From: Frigididesulfovibrio sp031553235
GTDB taxonomy: Bacteria; Desulfobacterota; Desulfovibrionia; Desulfovibrionales; Desulfovibrionaceae
Length of the DNA stretch: 46,488 nucleotides
Assembly: GCA_031553235.1 (NCBI GenBank)
Contig: JAVBLS010000040.1
Span: forward strand, 1-46,488
Direction: 5' to 3'
The first letter of the stretch is position 1. Every line of letters begins with the position of its first letter. Positions 38,702 through 46,484 of the stretch are shown in pieces. Made by a program: the position numbers and the translations under genes. Below the pieces are notes generated by a model, which saw nothing but the letters and a program-made list of their open reading frames with translations, was not told where the DNA came from and searched no databases.

Positions 38702-40141
38702 CTACGCGGCGCCGGAAGCCTTGGCCGCCTTTTCCACCTTCAGCTTCTCGAAGTACTCGTTGGTCGCGCGGAACACAACGGGCGACAGGAGCAGCAGGGC
38801 GACAAGGTTGGGCAGGGCCATCAGGCCGTTGAACAGGTCGGCCATATCCCAGACCAGGTTGATCTGGGCCACGGTTCCGAAGGGCACCACCAGGCAGAAG
38901 ATGATCTTGAAGGGCATGGAGGCCTGGTGCCCGAAGAGGTACATGATGCAGCGCTCGCCGTACACGAACCAGCCGAGGATGGTCGAGAAGGCGAACAGGG
39001 CCAGGGCCACGGTCACGATCATCTGGCCGTAGTGGGTGCCCGGCAGGGCCTTGTCAAAGGACATGGAGGTCAGGGCGCCCATTTGCCCGGAAGGCAGGGT
39101 CGGCCAGAGGTCGGCGATCAGAATGACCACCGCGGTGATGGTGCAGACGATGATCGTGTCGATGAACGGGTCGAGCATGCCCAGAAAGCCTTGGTGCACC
39201 GGGTCCTTGGTGGTGGCCGTGGCGTGGGCGATGGGGGCGGAGCCGAGGCCCGCCTCGTTGGAGAACAGACCGCGCGAAACGCCGCGCTGAATGCCCATCA
39301 TTACCGTGCCGACGGCGCCGCCGCCCACGGCCTGGGCCGAGAAAGCGCCGCCGAAAATTTCGCCGAAGGCGAAGCCGACCTTGTCGGCATTCAGGGCCAT
39401 GATTACGATGCCCATGATGATGTAGAACGCGGCCATGACCGGGACGAGAATGCCGGCCACGTCGCCGACGCGCTTGACACCGCCGATGATCACGATGGAA
39501 GCCAGAACAAAGAGAACAACGGCCATGGTGTAGGTGGCGTCGACGCCGAACCAGATGACGGTATCGGTGTGGGCCATGCCGTTAAGGGCCTTGTACATGT
39601 TCAGCACGTTGGTGCCGATGGCGTTGGCCTGGGTCATGTTGCCGATGCCGAAGCAGGCCACGGAGCCGAAAACCGCGAACAGGAAGGCCAGCCACTTCCA
39701 CTGCTCGCCGAGGCCCTTGCGGATGTAGTACATGGGGCCGCCCACGTAGCTGCCGTTGGGCAGCACATCGCGGTATTTCACCGCCAGCAGGGCTTCGCAG
39801 TATTTGGTGGCCATGCCGAACAGAGCGGTCATCCACATCCAGAAGACCGCGCCGGGGCCTCCCAGGTAGATGGCCGTGGCCACGCCCACGATGTTGCCCG
39901 TGCCCACGGTGGCGGCCAGAGAGGTCATCAGCGCCTTGAACGGGGTCAGTTCGCCTTCGGCGCCCTCACCGTGCTTGCGGCCGCGCCACATGTGCCCGAA
40001 GGCATGGGGAATGGTGCGCAAAGGCATGAATTTCAGGCCGATCATGAAGTACACGCCCGCGCCCAGAAGCAGCGGGATCAGGCAGTACGGGCCCCAGACA
40101 AAGCCCCCCAGTTCGATGATCACATTGTGAATTGCGTCCAT
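38702..40141 (-). CDS. Sodium:alanine (glycine) symporter AgcS family
   Basis: The 479-residue membrane protein has about eleven helices. Family-typical stretches are LAATVGTGNIVGVATAIYLG, ALFGMATKYCEALLAVKYRD, GGPMYYIRKGLG and GLFSNEAGLGSAPIAHATA. It should take up alanine or glycine with sodium. The ribosome binding site GGAGG is in the sequence just before the ATG. About 280 bp upstream of it are occupied by degenerate ~57-bp repeats, which are probably part of the transcribed leader. Confidence 0.92.
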   Translation of the reverse strand: MDAIHNVIIELGGFVWGPYCLIPLLLGAGVYFMIGLKFMPLRTIPHAFGHMWRGRKHGEGAEGELTPFKALMTSLAATVGTGNIVGVATAIYLGGPGAVFWMWMTALFGMATKYCEALLAVKYRDVLPNGSYVGGPMYYIRKGLGEQWKWLAFLFAVFGSVACFGIGNMTQANAIGTNVLNMYKALNGMAHTDTVIWFGVDATYTMAVVLFVLASIVIIGGVKRVGDVAGILVPVMAAFYIIMGIVIMALNADKVGFAFGEIFGGAFSAQAVGGGAVGTVMMGIQRGVSRGLFSNEAGLGSAPIAHATATTKDPVHQGFLGMLDPFIDTIIVCTITAVVILIADLWPTLPSGQMGALTSMSFDKALPGTHYGQMIVTVALALFAFSTILGWFVYGERCIMYLFGHQASMPFKIIFCLVVPFGTVAQINLVWDMADLFNGLMALPNLVALLLLSPVVFRATNEYFEKLKVEKAAKASGAA

Positions 40142-40164
40142 GAAGCCTCCTCTCTAAAAATAGT

Positions 40165-40375
40165 GAAGGTTTTTCCGTTCTGAGGTCGGTGTATTGCGTC
40201 CACGAAAACACTCAGAAGCGGTAAAAATTTTCCAATCTGAAGCAGGTGCCTTGCGTCCTCCAAACCGCCGCAAGAGATGGTCAAAGGGTTCTCGCCTGAG
40301 ATTGGTGCGTTGCGCCCACACCCCCCTCAAAAGACGGCAACATTTTCCCTCCGAAGCCGGCGCGGTGCGGACGCC
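40165..40375 (-). repeat. Degenerate ~57-bp tandem repeat (four units) upstream of agcS
   Basis: On the plus strand the block TCTGAGGTCGGTGTATTGCG recurs as TCTGAAGCAGGTGCCTTGCG, CCTGAGATTGGTGCGTTGCG and TCCGAAGCCGGCGCGGTGCG. Their starts are about 57, 59 and 55 bp apart, each after a TTTTCC-like hexamer. The spacing is not a constant multiple of three, so it is not a coding repeat. The units differ between the blocks. Confidence 0.7.
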
Positions 40376-40530
40376 TGCCCCCATCAGGAAAAGGACTTTT
40401 TGTTCTCCATGCGCTACATGAACCAGAGGAAGTCTAAAAAAAAAATCAGGTTTTATCAATCATTTATTGGCGCTATATCCTGTATTTTTACGGTATACCA
40501 GGTAGGATTTCGACTTCCATAGAGCCAAGA
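40376..40530. other. AT-richer gap between agcS repeats and the EamA gene; nothing identified
   Basis: This part contains a run of ten A residues followed by AT-rich sequence (ATCAGGTTTTATCAATCATT and onward), a base composition unlike the surrounding chromosome. It probably holds the agcS promoter on the minus strand. No gene or known RNA is recognisable. Confidence 0.4.
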
Positions 40531-40531
40531 G

Positions 40532-40560
40532 GCACATGCTTCGTGTGCCCTATTTTTTTC
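40532..40560 (+). terminator. Intrinsic terminator with no assigned upstream gene
   Basis: GGCACA and TGTGCC form a stem with a 7-nt loop, followed by CTA and seven T residues on the plus strand, 65 nt upstream of the EamA-family start. No plus-strand gene lies before it back to comF, so it must end a non-coding or antisense RNA or act as a leader attenuator. Confidence 0.65.
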
Positions 40561-40624
40561 TATGGATAATTCCCCTGTGCTTGCGGTATAAATACTGCCG
40601 CACCCATGAACGGGAGACTTGCCC

Positions 40625-41557
40625 ATGCCGAACCCGGCCGTTGTTTCCAATGATCTGCGCGGAACCGCGCTGGCTCTTGCCGCCGTATTGGTCTGGGCGG
40701 CCAACTTCATTGTGGGCCGCGCCCTGGTGGGCGAGGTCTCGCCGGTGCTGTTGGCCTTCTGGCGCTGGTTTTTCGCCTTTGTCGCGGTGCTGCCCCTGGC
40801 CGTCGGCCCCTTGCGCCGCGATCTGCCCGCCATCCGCCGGCACCTGGGCTATTACTGCCTCACGGCCCTGATCGGGGTGAGCCTGTTCAACACCCTGATC
40901 TATATGGCCGCGCACACCACTCCGGCCCTGAACATCGCCTTTATCGTTTCCTGCGCGCCCCTGCTGGTGCTGCCGGCGGCCCGGGTGCTGTACCACGCGC
41001 CGCTGCCGCCGCGCGCCCTGCTCGGCCTGACCCTGGTTCTGGCCGGGGTTGTAGCCCTGCTCTGTCGGGGAGACTTCGCCGTTCTGGCGAACATGCATTT
41101 TTCCGCCGGCGATCTGCTCTCGGTGCTTTCGGCCGTCTGCTTCGCGGGCTATACTCTGCTGGTGCGCAAGGCCCCGGCGGAGGTGAACCCCTGGAGCTTT
41201 CTGGCCGCAACCTTCGGCCTGGGCCTGATCTTTCTGCTGCCACTGGTCGCCCTGGAACCCCTGGCCTTCACCCGCGAACTGCATTCCTCGGTCAAGGTCT
41301 GGGCCTGCCTGGTCTTTGTCGGCGTGGGTCCCTCGCTCTTTTCCTTTGCCTGCTGGAACCGGGCCATCGCCTACATGGGGCCGATCAAGCCCTCGATTCT
41401 CTACTACACGACCCCTCTGGTCAGCGGAATCTACGCGATCATTTTTCTGGGGGAGCCGATCACCTGGGTCCACTTTGTCGGCGGCGGACTGATTATTGCC
41501 GGGCAGATTATGGGCACCGACATCAAGCTCAGAAAACAGGCAAGATCGACGGCATAA
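40625..41557 (+). CDS. EamA/DMT family transporter
   Basis: The 310-residue drug/metabolite transporter family protein has ten predicted helices in two EamA repeats. The first begins LRGTALALAAVLVWAANFIV. The second includes LLSVLSAVCFAGYTLLVRK, and the chain ends with KPSILYYTTPLVSGIYAIIF and GEPITWVHFVGGGLIIAG. The substrate is not predictable; members export amino acids and other metabolites. The ATG start has GGGAGA upstream; a TTG two codons earlier is less likely. A TATAAA about 40 nt upstream may be its -10 element. Confidence 0.88.
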   Translation: MPNPAVVSNDLRGTALALAAVLVWAANFIVGRALVGEVSPVLLAFWRWFFAFVAVLPLAVGPLRRDLPAIRRHLGYYCLTALIGVSLFNTLIYMAAHTTPALNIAFIVSCAPLLVLPAARVLYHAPLPPRALLGLTLVLAGVVALLCRGDFAVLANMHFSAGDLLSVLSAVCFAGYTLLVRKAPAEVNPWSFLAATFGLGLIFLLPLVALEPLAFTRELHSSVKVWACLVFVGVGPSLFSFACWNRAIAYMGPIKPSILYYTTPLVSGIYAIIFLGEPITWVHFVGGGLIIAGQIMGTDIKLRKQARSTA

Positions 41558-41561
41558 CGCC

Positions 41562-41591
41562 TTAGAGCATTTCACACTTGAAATGCTCTAA
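41562..41591. repeat. Single-hairpin derivative of the TA-bounded repeat (solo copy)
   Basis: TTAGAGCATTTCA pairs perfectly with TGAAATGCTCTAA around CACT, giving a 30-bp perfect inverted repeat. It equals the two ends of the 118-bp element joined through its first hairpin. It lies 4 nt after the EamA stop and 23 nt before the converging CorC-type stop, where it can act as a terminator. Confidence 0.8.
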
Positions 41592-41614
41592 AGACCAAGG
41601 CCCGCTTGACGCGG

Positions 41615-42934
41615 TCATTGGTCAAAAGACGTGTCTGGAGAAGGCTCTTCGGGGAGAGCGTCCACCCGAACCCGGCGTAGACTGTTGCGCCGCATCTGGG
41701 TGACTGTGAAGTGCCGGCCGCAGAGATCTATGGCGTCGCCCTCGTGGGGAATGCGTCCGAGCGCATCGAGAAAATGCGCGGCCAGAATCTGGTAGGGGTC
41801 GGCATCGCAGCCGGCGAACTCGATGAGCATGAACTCGGCCAGTTCGTCCAGGGAAACCTGCCCGGAAACGGACCAGCTGCCGTCGGCCTCGCGGACGATT
41901 TCCGGCTCCTCGTTGTCGAACTCGTCCTGGATGTTGCCGACAATGGCCTCGACCACGTCTTCCATGGTCAGAATTCCCTGCCACGAGCCGTATTCGTCGA
42001 TGATTACGCAGAACTGCTGCCGGGTTTCCTGCATGCGCTGCAACAGCCTGTCCAGGTGGATGGCCTCGGGGATGAACAGGGCCGGCCGCACCAGGGCACG
42101 GATCTCTCGCCCGCCGCGCATGACGTCGCGCATGTGCACAAAGCCGACGATGTTGTCACGGTTGCCCTCGTAGACCGGAAAGCGGGTGTGCCCGCTGGAA
42201 TGGGCCAGGGCCAGGGCCTGATCGCGCCCAATCTCCCGATCAAAGGCGATTACGTCCAGGCGGTGGACCATCACGTCCTTGGCGGTTTTCTGGTAAAAAC
42301 TGAAAATGTTGTCGAGCATGCGGCCTTCATCCTTGTCCAGCCGGCCCCGCTTGCTCGAATCAATAATCAGCATGCGCAGCTCTTCGGGCGAGTGGCTGTG
42401 CTCCGATTCCGAGGCCGGCGGCAGGCCGGCCAAGCGCAGCACGGCGTTGGAAATGCCGTTCATGACCGTCACCAGGGGCAGGCAAAGGATGTAGAAAAAA
42501 CGCATGGGCCGGGCCAGAAGCAGGGCCGTGGCCTCGGCCTTCTGGATGGATATGGACTTCGGCGCCAACTCGCCGAAAACCACGTGCAGCAGGGTGATCA
42601 GGCTGAAGCCCACGGCCACGGACAAGGAAGCGACCAAGGCCGGGTTGGTGATGGAAAAAAACTCCAGAGTCGGGCGCAGCACATGGGCCACGGCGGGCTC
42701 GCCAATCCAGCCGAGGCCCAGGCTGGCCAGGGTGATGCCGAGCTGGCAGACTGAGAGGTAGGCATCCAGATGGGTCACGCCGAACAGGGCGCTTTTGGCC
42801 CGGCCGTCGCCGGCCGCGGCCAGCAACTCCAACTGGGTTTTGCGCACTTTGACAAAGGCGAACTCCGCAGCCACAAACAGGCCGTTCAGACACACAAGCA
42901 ACAGGGCCAGACAGAGCATCGCAACCGTGAACAC
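41615..42934 (-). CDS. CNNM/CorC-type transporter (HlyC/CorC family, DUF21-CBS-CorC)
   Basis: This 439-residue protein has an N-terminal DUF21 membrane domain (about residues 1-190, with NGLFVAAEFAFVKVRKTQLE and ELAPKSISIQKAE). Two CBS domains follow (about 200-325, DVMVHRLDVIAFD and GILTMEDVVEAIVGNIQDEF), then a CorC_HlyC domain. Relatives export magnesium or cobalt or affect resistance to these ions. The GTG start is chosen because AGGAG lies 6 nt upstream; a 28-codon longer frame would begin in the intergenic region. It is preceded by a long hairpin-rich leader. Confidence 0.88.
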   Translation of the reverse strand: MFTVAMLCLALLLVCLNGLFVAAEFAFVKVRKTQLELLAAAGDGRAKSALFGVTHLDAYLSVCQLGITLASLGLGWIGEPAVAHVLRPTLEFFSITNPALVASLSVAVGFSLITLLHVVFGELAPKSISIQKAEATALLLARPMRFFYILCLPLVTVMNGISNAVLRLAGLPPASESEHSHSPEELRMLIIDSSKRGRLDKDEGRMLDNIFSFYQKTAKDVMVHRLDVIAFDREIGRDQALALAHSSGHTRFPVYEGNRDNIVGFVHMRDVMRGGREIRALVRPALFIPEAIHLDRLLQRMQETRQQFCVIIDEYGSWQGILTMEDVVEAIVGNIQDEFDNEEPEIVREADGSWSVSGQVSLDELAEFMLIEFAGCDADPYQILAAHFLDALGRIPHEGDAIDLCGRHFTVTQMRRNSLRRVRVDALPEEPSPDTSFDQ

Positions 42935-43148
42935 GGCAAACTCCTGAAGAGAAAAAACGCCCCGGCCGACGCGAGAACAAGACATGGCTGGCCGGCACCG
43001 GTTCATCAATACTCTCAAACTCCGGGAAAAAGCTCAATATGCCATGTCCCGTGCCGGTGGAGGATGCCCTGCGCATTCGCGCGGGCGAGCGGGGCGACGC
43101 CGCATTGTAGAGTGAAGATGCCCATGGGCGGCGCCACTCACCAAGACG
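42935..43148. other. Gap upstream of the CorC gene, no gene seen
   Basis: This stretch shows no credible reading frame and no recognisable RNA. Read on the minus strand it would be the leader just downstream of the hairpin cluster and upstream of the CorC-type start. Confidence 0.4.
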
Positions 43149-43430
43149 GCGCCTTCCGGATTCACCAACACGGAAGGCGCTGTTCAGTTGCGTCGTGCTG
43201 CTGCCGGCCGCTCGGAGGCGGGGGGACGCAGACCCCTTCCCCATAGGGCCGGCGCACAGGAGTCTTCCGGCTTCACCACTACGGAAGACGCCGTCACGAC
43301 GCCGTGTTGCAGTGGCCTTACCGGAGGACGGACAGGACGCAATTGTCCGTCCCCGGCGGGGCCGCGATACATCGAGAGGAGGCTTCCGGTCGATGTATCT
43401 TTCTTGGGGCGACGCCTTGCGGCGTCGCCC
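43149..43430. repeat. Run of five consecutive hairpins between cycA and the CorC gene
   Basis: Five inverted repeats follow one another: GCGCCTTCCG/CGGAAGGCGC (43149-43180), GTCTTCCG/CGGAAGAC (43262-43289), GGACGGACA/TGTCCGTCC (43326-43352), GATACATCGA/TCGATGTATC (43366-43399) and GGGCGACGCC/GGCGTCGCCC (43407-43430). The first two are related to each other: both have CTTCCGG, then ATTCACCA or CTTCACCA, in arm and loop. None has a T-run on the minus strand. Confidence 0.75.
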
Positions 43431-43464
43431 ACAGCATCAGAACCGTTTCACGGTTGCTCTGCTC

Positions 43465-44877
43465 TCAGGCCGAAGCGGCGGCACCGCCGTTCGCAGCCAC
43501 ATTCTTTCTGGCAAAGTGATAGCCGATGGCCAGAAGGATGAACCACAACGGGGTGATGATCAGAGCATCCCGGGTGATTTCTTCCAGCAGCAGCAGCACC
43601 ACCACAAAGGCGAAGAACGCCAGAGTGGCGTAGACCATGAACAGGCCGCCGGGAACCTTGTACTTGGAGGCGGCGCGGCGCTCGGGGTACTTACGGGCGT
43701 AAGAGATGTACGAAAGCAGCATGATCGTCCAGACGAAGATGAACAAGCTGGCCGAAATGGTCGTGATCACGGTGAAGGCTTCCATGACCGAAGGCATGAT
43801 GATCAGCATGGCCGAGCCCAGGAGCAGGCAGAGACAGGAAAACATCAGGCCGTACGCGGGCACCCTGTGCGAGGAGAGGCGCGAGAACAGCTTGGGCGCG
43901 ACGCCGATCAGGGAGAGGCCGTAGAGCATGCGGCTGGTCGAGTAGATGCCGCTGTTGGCCGAAGAGGCCGCCGAGGTCAGCACCACAAAGTTGACCAGGC
44001 TGGCCGCCGCAGCGACACCCACCAGGTCAAAGGTATGCACAAAGGGGCTGCCGCTGGGATCAAGCAGGTTCCAAGGGGTGATGGACATGATCGCGATCAG
44101 GGCGAGCACGTAGAAGAAAACGATCCGAAAGGGCACGGCGTTGATGGCGCGCGGCAGGGTCACTTCGGGGTCTCTGGTTTCCGCCGCAGTGGTGCCGATG
44201 AGCTCAATGCCCACAAAGGCGAACAGGGCGATCTGGAATCCCGCGAAGAAGCCCATTATGCCCTTGGGGAACACCCCGCCCTGGGTCCACAGGTTGGATA
44301 CCGTGGCCTCGTGCCCGGTGGGCGAGACAAAGCCCGTGAACACCAGGGCGATGGCCACGATGATCAGGGCCAGAATGGCCACGATTTTGATCGAAGCGAA
44401 CCAGAATTCCATCTCGCCGAACAGGTTGACCGAAACCAGGTTCAGCCCGACCAGCAGCAGGATAAAGGCCAGGGCCGGTATCCACGGGCTTAAGGTTGGG
44501 AACCAATAGAATATGTAGCCGGATATGGCGATGATGTCGGCCGTGCCTGTAACCACCCAGCAGAACCAATAGGTCCAGCCGATATAAAAACCGGCCCACG
44601 GTCCCAGAAGATCTTTGGCAAAGTCCATAAACGATTTGTATTCAAGGTTCGAGAGCAGCAGCTCGCCCATGGCGCGCATCAGAAAGAACAGGAAGAAACC
44701 GATGATTCCGTAGACCAGGACGATCGACGGCCCGGCAACGCTGATGGTTCTGCCTGAGCCCATGAACAGGCCGGTGCCGATGGCTCCGCCGATGGCGATG
44801 AGCTGGATGTGCCGGTTGCTGAGACCACGCTTGAGCTTGTCGGAGCCGTGCTCTTCAGCGGCAAAGTGTCCGGACAT
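43465..44877 (-). CDS. cycA: CycA-like D-serine/D-alanine/glycine permease (APC family)
   Basis: The 470-residue amino-acid permease has twelve predicted helices, exactly the length of E. coli CycA as I recall it. Long stretches read like the enterobacterial protein: LSNRHIQLIAIGGAIGTGLF, LLGPWAGFYIGWTYWFCWVV, FGEMEFWFASIKIVAILALI and VGIELIGTTAAETRDP. It should take up glycine, D-alanine and D-serine by proton symport. The start MSGHFAAEEHGSD follows AGGAG by 7 nt; a longer frame upstream is Arg/Pro-rich shadow. The close match to a gammaproteobacterial protein hints at gene transfer, which needs a phylogeny. Confidence 0.9.
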   Translation of the reverse strand: MSGHFAAEEHGSDKLKRGLSNRHIQLIAIGGAIGTGLFMGSGRTISVAGPSIVLVYGIIGFFLFFLMRAMGELLLSNLEYKSFMDFAKDLLGPWAGFYIGWTYWFCWVVTGTADIIAISGYIFYWFPTLSPWIPALAFILLLVGLNLVSVNLFGEMEFWFASIKIVAILALIIVAIALVFTGFVSPTGHEATVSNLWTQGGVFPKGIMGFFAGFQIALFAFVGIELIGTTAAETRDPEVTLPRAINAVPFRIVFFYVLALIAIMSITPWNLLDPSGSPFVHTFDLVGVAAAASLVNFVVLTSAASSANSGIYSTSRMLYGLSLIGVAPKLFSRLSSHRVPAYGLMFSCLCLLLGSAMLIIMPSVMEAFTVITTISASLFIFVWTIMLLSYISYARKYPERRAASKYKVPGGLFMVYATLAFFAFVVVLLLLEEITRDALIITPLWFILLAIGYHFARKNVAANGGAAASA

Positions 44878-45245
44878 GAAAGTTCTCCTAAAGTTGCTGT
44901 GGAGGCGCTGCCTGGCACGCGGCAACGCATGAAACCAGAGCCTGTCCCCGCGCCGCCGTTCCGTCCTGGTGCCGCCAGACGGCCGCGCGGGGACCACACA
45001 ATATATAAATGCTGCATACACGGCACGCCTGCGTGACATCGGGCCACGGGGTTCAGAGCCGACAAATGCGTGCGGGCAACAGACACAAAGGGAACTCAGA
45101 ACTGACGCGGCAGACAAGCGTTGTTCTGAATCGGGAGGTGGTCGGGGAGGGTGGGAGCAGGGGCGGCACGGGCGGATGGCTGCGCCGCCGGGTTATGCTG
45201 TGGGCGGGAAGAGAGAAGCTCCTGCGCCGCAGGGTACTTCAGTCG
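44878..45245. other. Gap upstream of cycA, no gene seen
   Basis: No credible reading frame lies here. An AT patch reading TATATATTGTG on the minus strand (near 44998-45008) may hold the cycA promoter -10 region, without a convincing -35. I see no glycine riboswitch, although the downstream gene transports glycine. Confidence 0.35.
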
Positions 45246-45800
45246 CTACGCCGCACCGGCCCCGGCCATGGGTCGGGGGCCGTCACGCGGGTCGTCGGGG
45301 CGCCTGCCCGGAACCTTCTGCTCGAACGGCGGCAGAGCCGGTCCAAGCCGAACCGTGGTCAGGGCTTTTTGCACGGCCAAGGCTTTCAAAACGCCTGTGT
45401 CCGTTGTTTTGGGCAGGAAGAGAAGAGCCGCCGGCTTGTCGCGGCGGGAAGACTTGTCCGGAAAGCCGGCGTCGCGTGCGCCTTCAGGCAGGCGAGCGGC
45501 GGTCCACAACCGGGTGCAGGGCAGGGCAAAGGCTTCGTCGGCCGGTTCCGCGCCCACAGGGGTGTATTCCTCGGGAGTCGCGGCCGAAATGGCCTCCTCG
45601 GCCACGACAATCGGCGGCAGGTCATAACCGTCGTTCCACTCGAACGTTGCCGGCAAGGCCCAGGCAACCGTCTTGCCGAGAAAGCCGGCATATTCGATTT
45701 GGCGGACACCGCGCCAGTCCCGGCCATGCATGCCCGCAACGGCGAAGACCAGCCAGATCAAAACAAAGGCCAAAAGGGCGATGACACGTGATATCGGCAT
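45246..45800 (-). CDS. Unknown membrane-anchored extracytoplasmic protein
   Basis: The 184-residue protein starts MPISRVIALLAFVLIWLVFA with GAGGAA upstream, giving an N-terminal membrane anchor or uncleaved signal (residues 4-22). The rest is soluble, with VAWALPATFEWNDGYDLPPI and a Pro/Arg-rich C terminus from about residue 150 that may be disordered. No family is recognised. It appears monocistronic, with a possible promoter (TTGCGC, 18 nt, TATGGT on the minus strand near 45890-45920). Confidence 0.65.
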   Translation of the reverse strand: MPISRVIALLAFVLIWLVFAVAGMHGRDWRGVRQIEYAGFLGKTVAWALPATFEWNDGYDLPPIVVAEEAISAATPEEYTPVGAEPADEAFALPCTRLWTAARLPEGARDAGFPDKSSRRDKPAALLFLPKTTDTGVLKALAVQKALTTVRLGPALPPFEQKVPGRRPDDPRDGPRPMAGAGAA

Positions 45801-45849
45801 AACTTCCTCAGCGGACAGCCATGCGGAGCCTCCGGGGGCGGAGGCGGTT

Positions 45850-45866
45850 GCTCCGCAGTGCGGAGC
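45850..45866. promoter_or_regulatory. 17-bp palindrome upstream of the unknown membrane-anchored gene
   Basis: GCTCCGCA and TGCGGAGC are perfect inverted arms around a single G. It lies in the leader between the candidate promoter and the ATG at 45800 and could be an operator or a small RNA hairpin. Confidence 0.35.
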
Positions 45867-45939
45867 GCGTGATATGCAATTGATGTGTACCATATTTTTA
45901 CTTGTCACTATAGCGCAAGAACTGCCGAATTGGCAATAT

Positions 45940-46150
45940 GCCCGCGCGATATCGCCAAGGGGGTTCACGGCTGGATCACGGCGTAAAAGAGGGCACAGGC
46001 ACTCTGTATTCAGCGCCGAAGGGTTGCAGCAGTTGGCTGCTTATATTGACGGCAATCCGGACGCCACGCTCAATGAACTCAGAGAAAGGCTTGAGAAGAA
46101 ATGCTCTCTGCCCGCGCTTCATCAAACTATTCGAAAGATGGGGTATGTCT
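45940..46150 (+). pseudogene. Remnant of an IS630-family transposase
   Basis: One frame reads SAEGLQQLAAYIDGNPDATL followed by NELRERLEKKCSLPALHQTI and RKMGY, matching the second helix-turn-helix of IS630/Tc1-type transposases. Just upstream, in another frame, ARYRQGGSRLDHGVKEGTG resembles the linker that normally precedes it, so a frameshift separates the pieces. The start of the N-terminal domain and the whole DDE catalytic domain are missing. A full copy of the TA-bounded repeat begins about 50 bp downstream. Confidence 0.65.
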
Positions 46151-46198
46151 GGTGTTTGCTTGTTTCGGGCGTTGCGCGCCCTCGACCGGCTGAAGCCC

Positions 46199-46316
46199 TA
46201 GAGCATTTCAAGTGTGAAATGCTCGCAAGGATTTGTCGGCAAATCCTTGCCGCCAAATAGGCGTAGGCGGGCTTTGCCCGCCGTTAAGCGACTATTTGAA
46301 GCGTAAACTGCTCTAA
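46199..46316 (+). repeat. TA-bounded multi-hairpin repeat (MITE-like), copy 3
   Basis: It begins TAGAGCATTTCAAGTGTGAA and ends AAACTGCTCTAA. All three hairpins are intact, and the terminal inverted repeat TAGAGCA/TGCTCTA is perfect. It lies between the transposase remnant and the 5S rRNA terminator region. It differs from copy 2 at only about three positions. Confidence 0.9.
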
Positions 46317-46323
46317 ACCGTCA

Positions 46324-46357
46324 AACCCCTCGAAGCTGTATACTTCAAGGGGTTTTT
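46324..46357. terminator. Terminator hairpin downstream of the rRNA operon
   Basis: AACCCCT-C-GAAG pairs with CTTC-A-AGGGGTT around a 7-nt loop. The T-run is longer on the plus strand (TTTTT) than on the minus strand (TTT), but it lies 10 nt past the 3' end of the 5S gene and is the only terminator candidate for the rRNA operon. Confidence 0.6.
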
Positions 46358-46365
46358 GGTAAGAA

Positions 46366-46484
46366 TTGTTGGCCCCGGCCTACGTTCCCACGTATGAGTG
46401 CGCAGTATCATCGGCGATGAGGCGCTTAACTTCCGGGTTCGGAATGGGACCGGGTGTACCCGCCTCTCCATGGGGACCAACAAA
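46366..46484 (-). rRNA. rrf: 5S ribosomal RNA
   Basis: Read on the minus strand, the ~119-nt gene starts TTGTTGGTCCCCATGG and ends GGGGCCAACAATT, which pair to form helix I. The conserved core GTCCCATTCCGAACCCGGAA followed by GTTAAGC is diagnostic for 5S rRNA. The rest of the rRNA operon (23S and 16S) would lie beyond the right edge. Confidence 0.95.

Noticed and set aside
40165..40375. CRISPR array
   Set aside because: Units are degenerate, contiguous rather than separated by unique spacers, and no cas gene is nearby. No CRISPR-like repeats were seen elsewhere in the window.
40154..40459. 101-codon minus-strand frame across the repeats upstream of agcS, with apparent 20-residue repeats
   Set aside because: The nucleotide repeat spacing (57, 59, 55) is not a multiple of three, there is no ribosome binding site, and the peptide resemblance follows from the DNA repeat.
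43149..43430. tRNA or known riboswitch within the hairpin cluster
   Set aside because: No cloverleaf with T-loop GTTCGA-type consensus and no recognisable M-box or ykoK blocks were found. No tRNA gene was seen anywhere in the window.
44878..45245. Glycine riboswitch in front of the CycA-like gene
   Set aside because: None of the conserved glycine-riboswitch core blocks is present on the minus strand.
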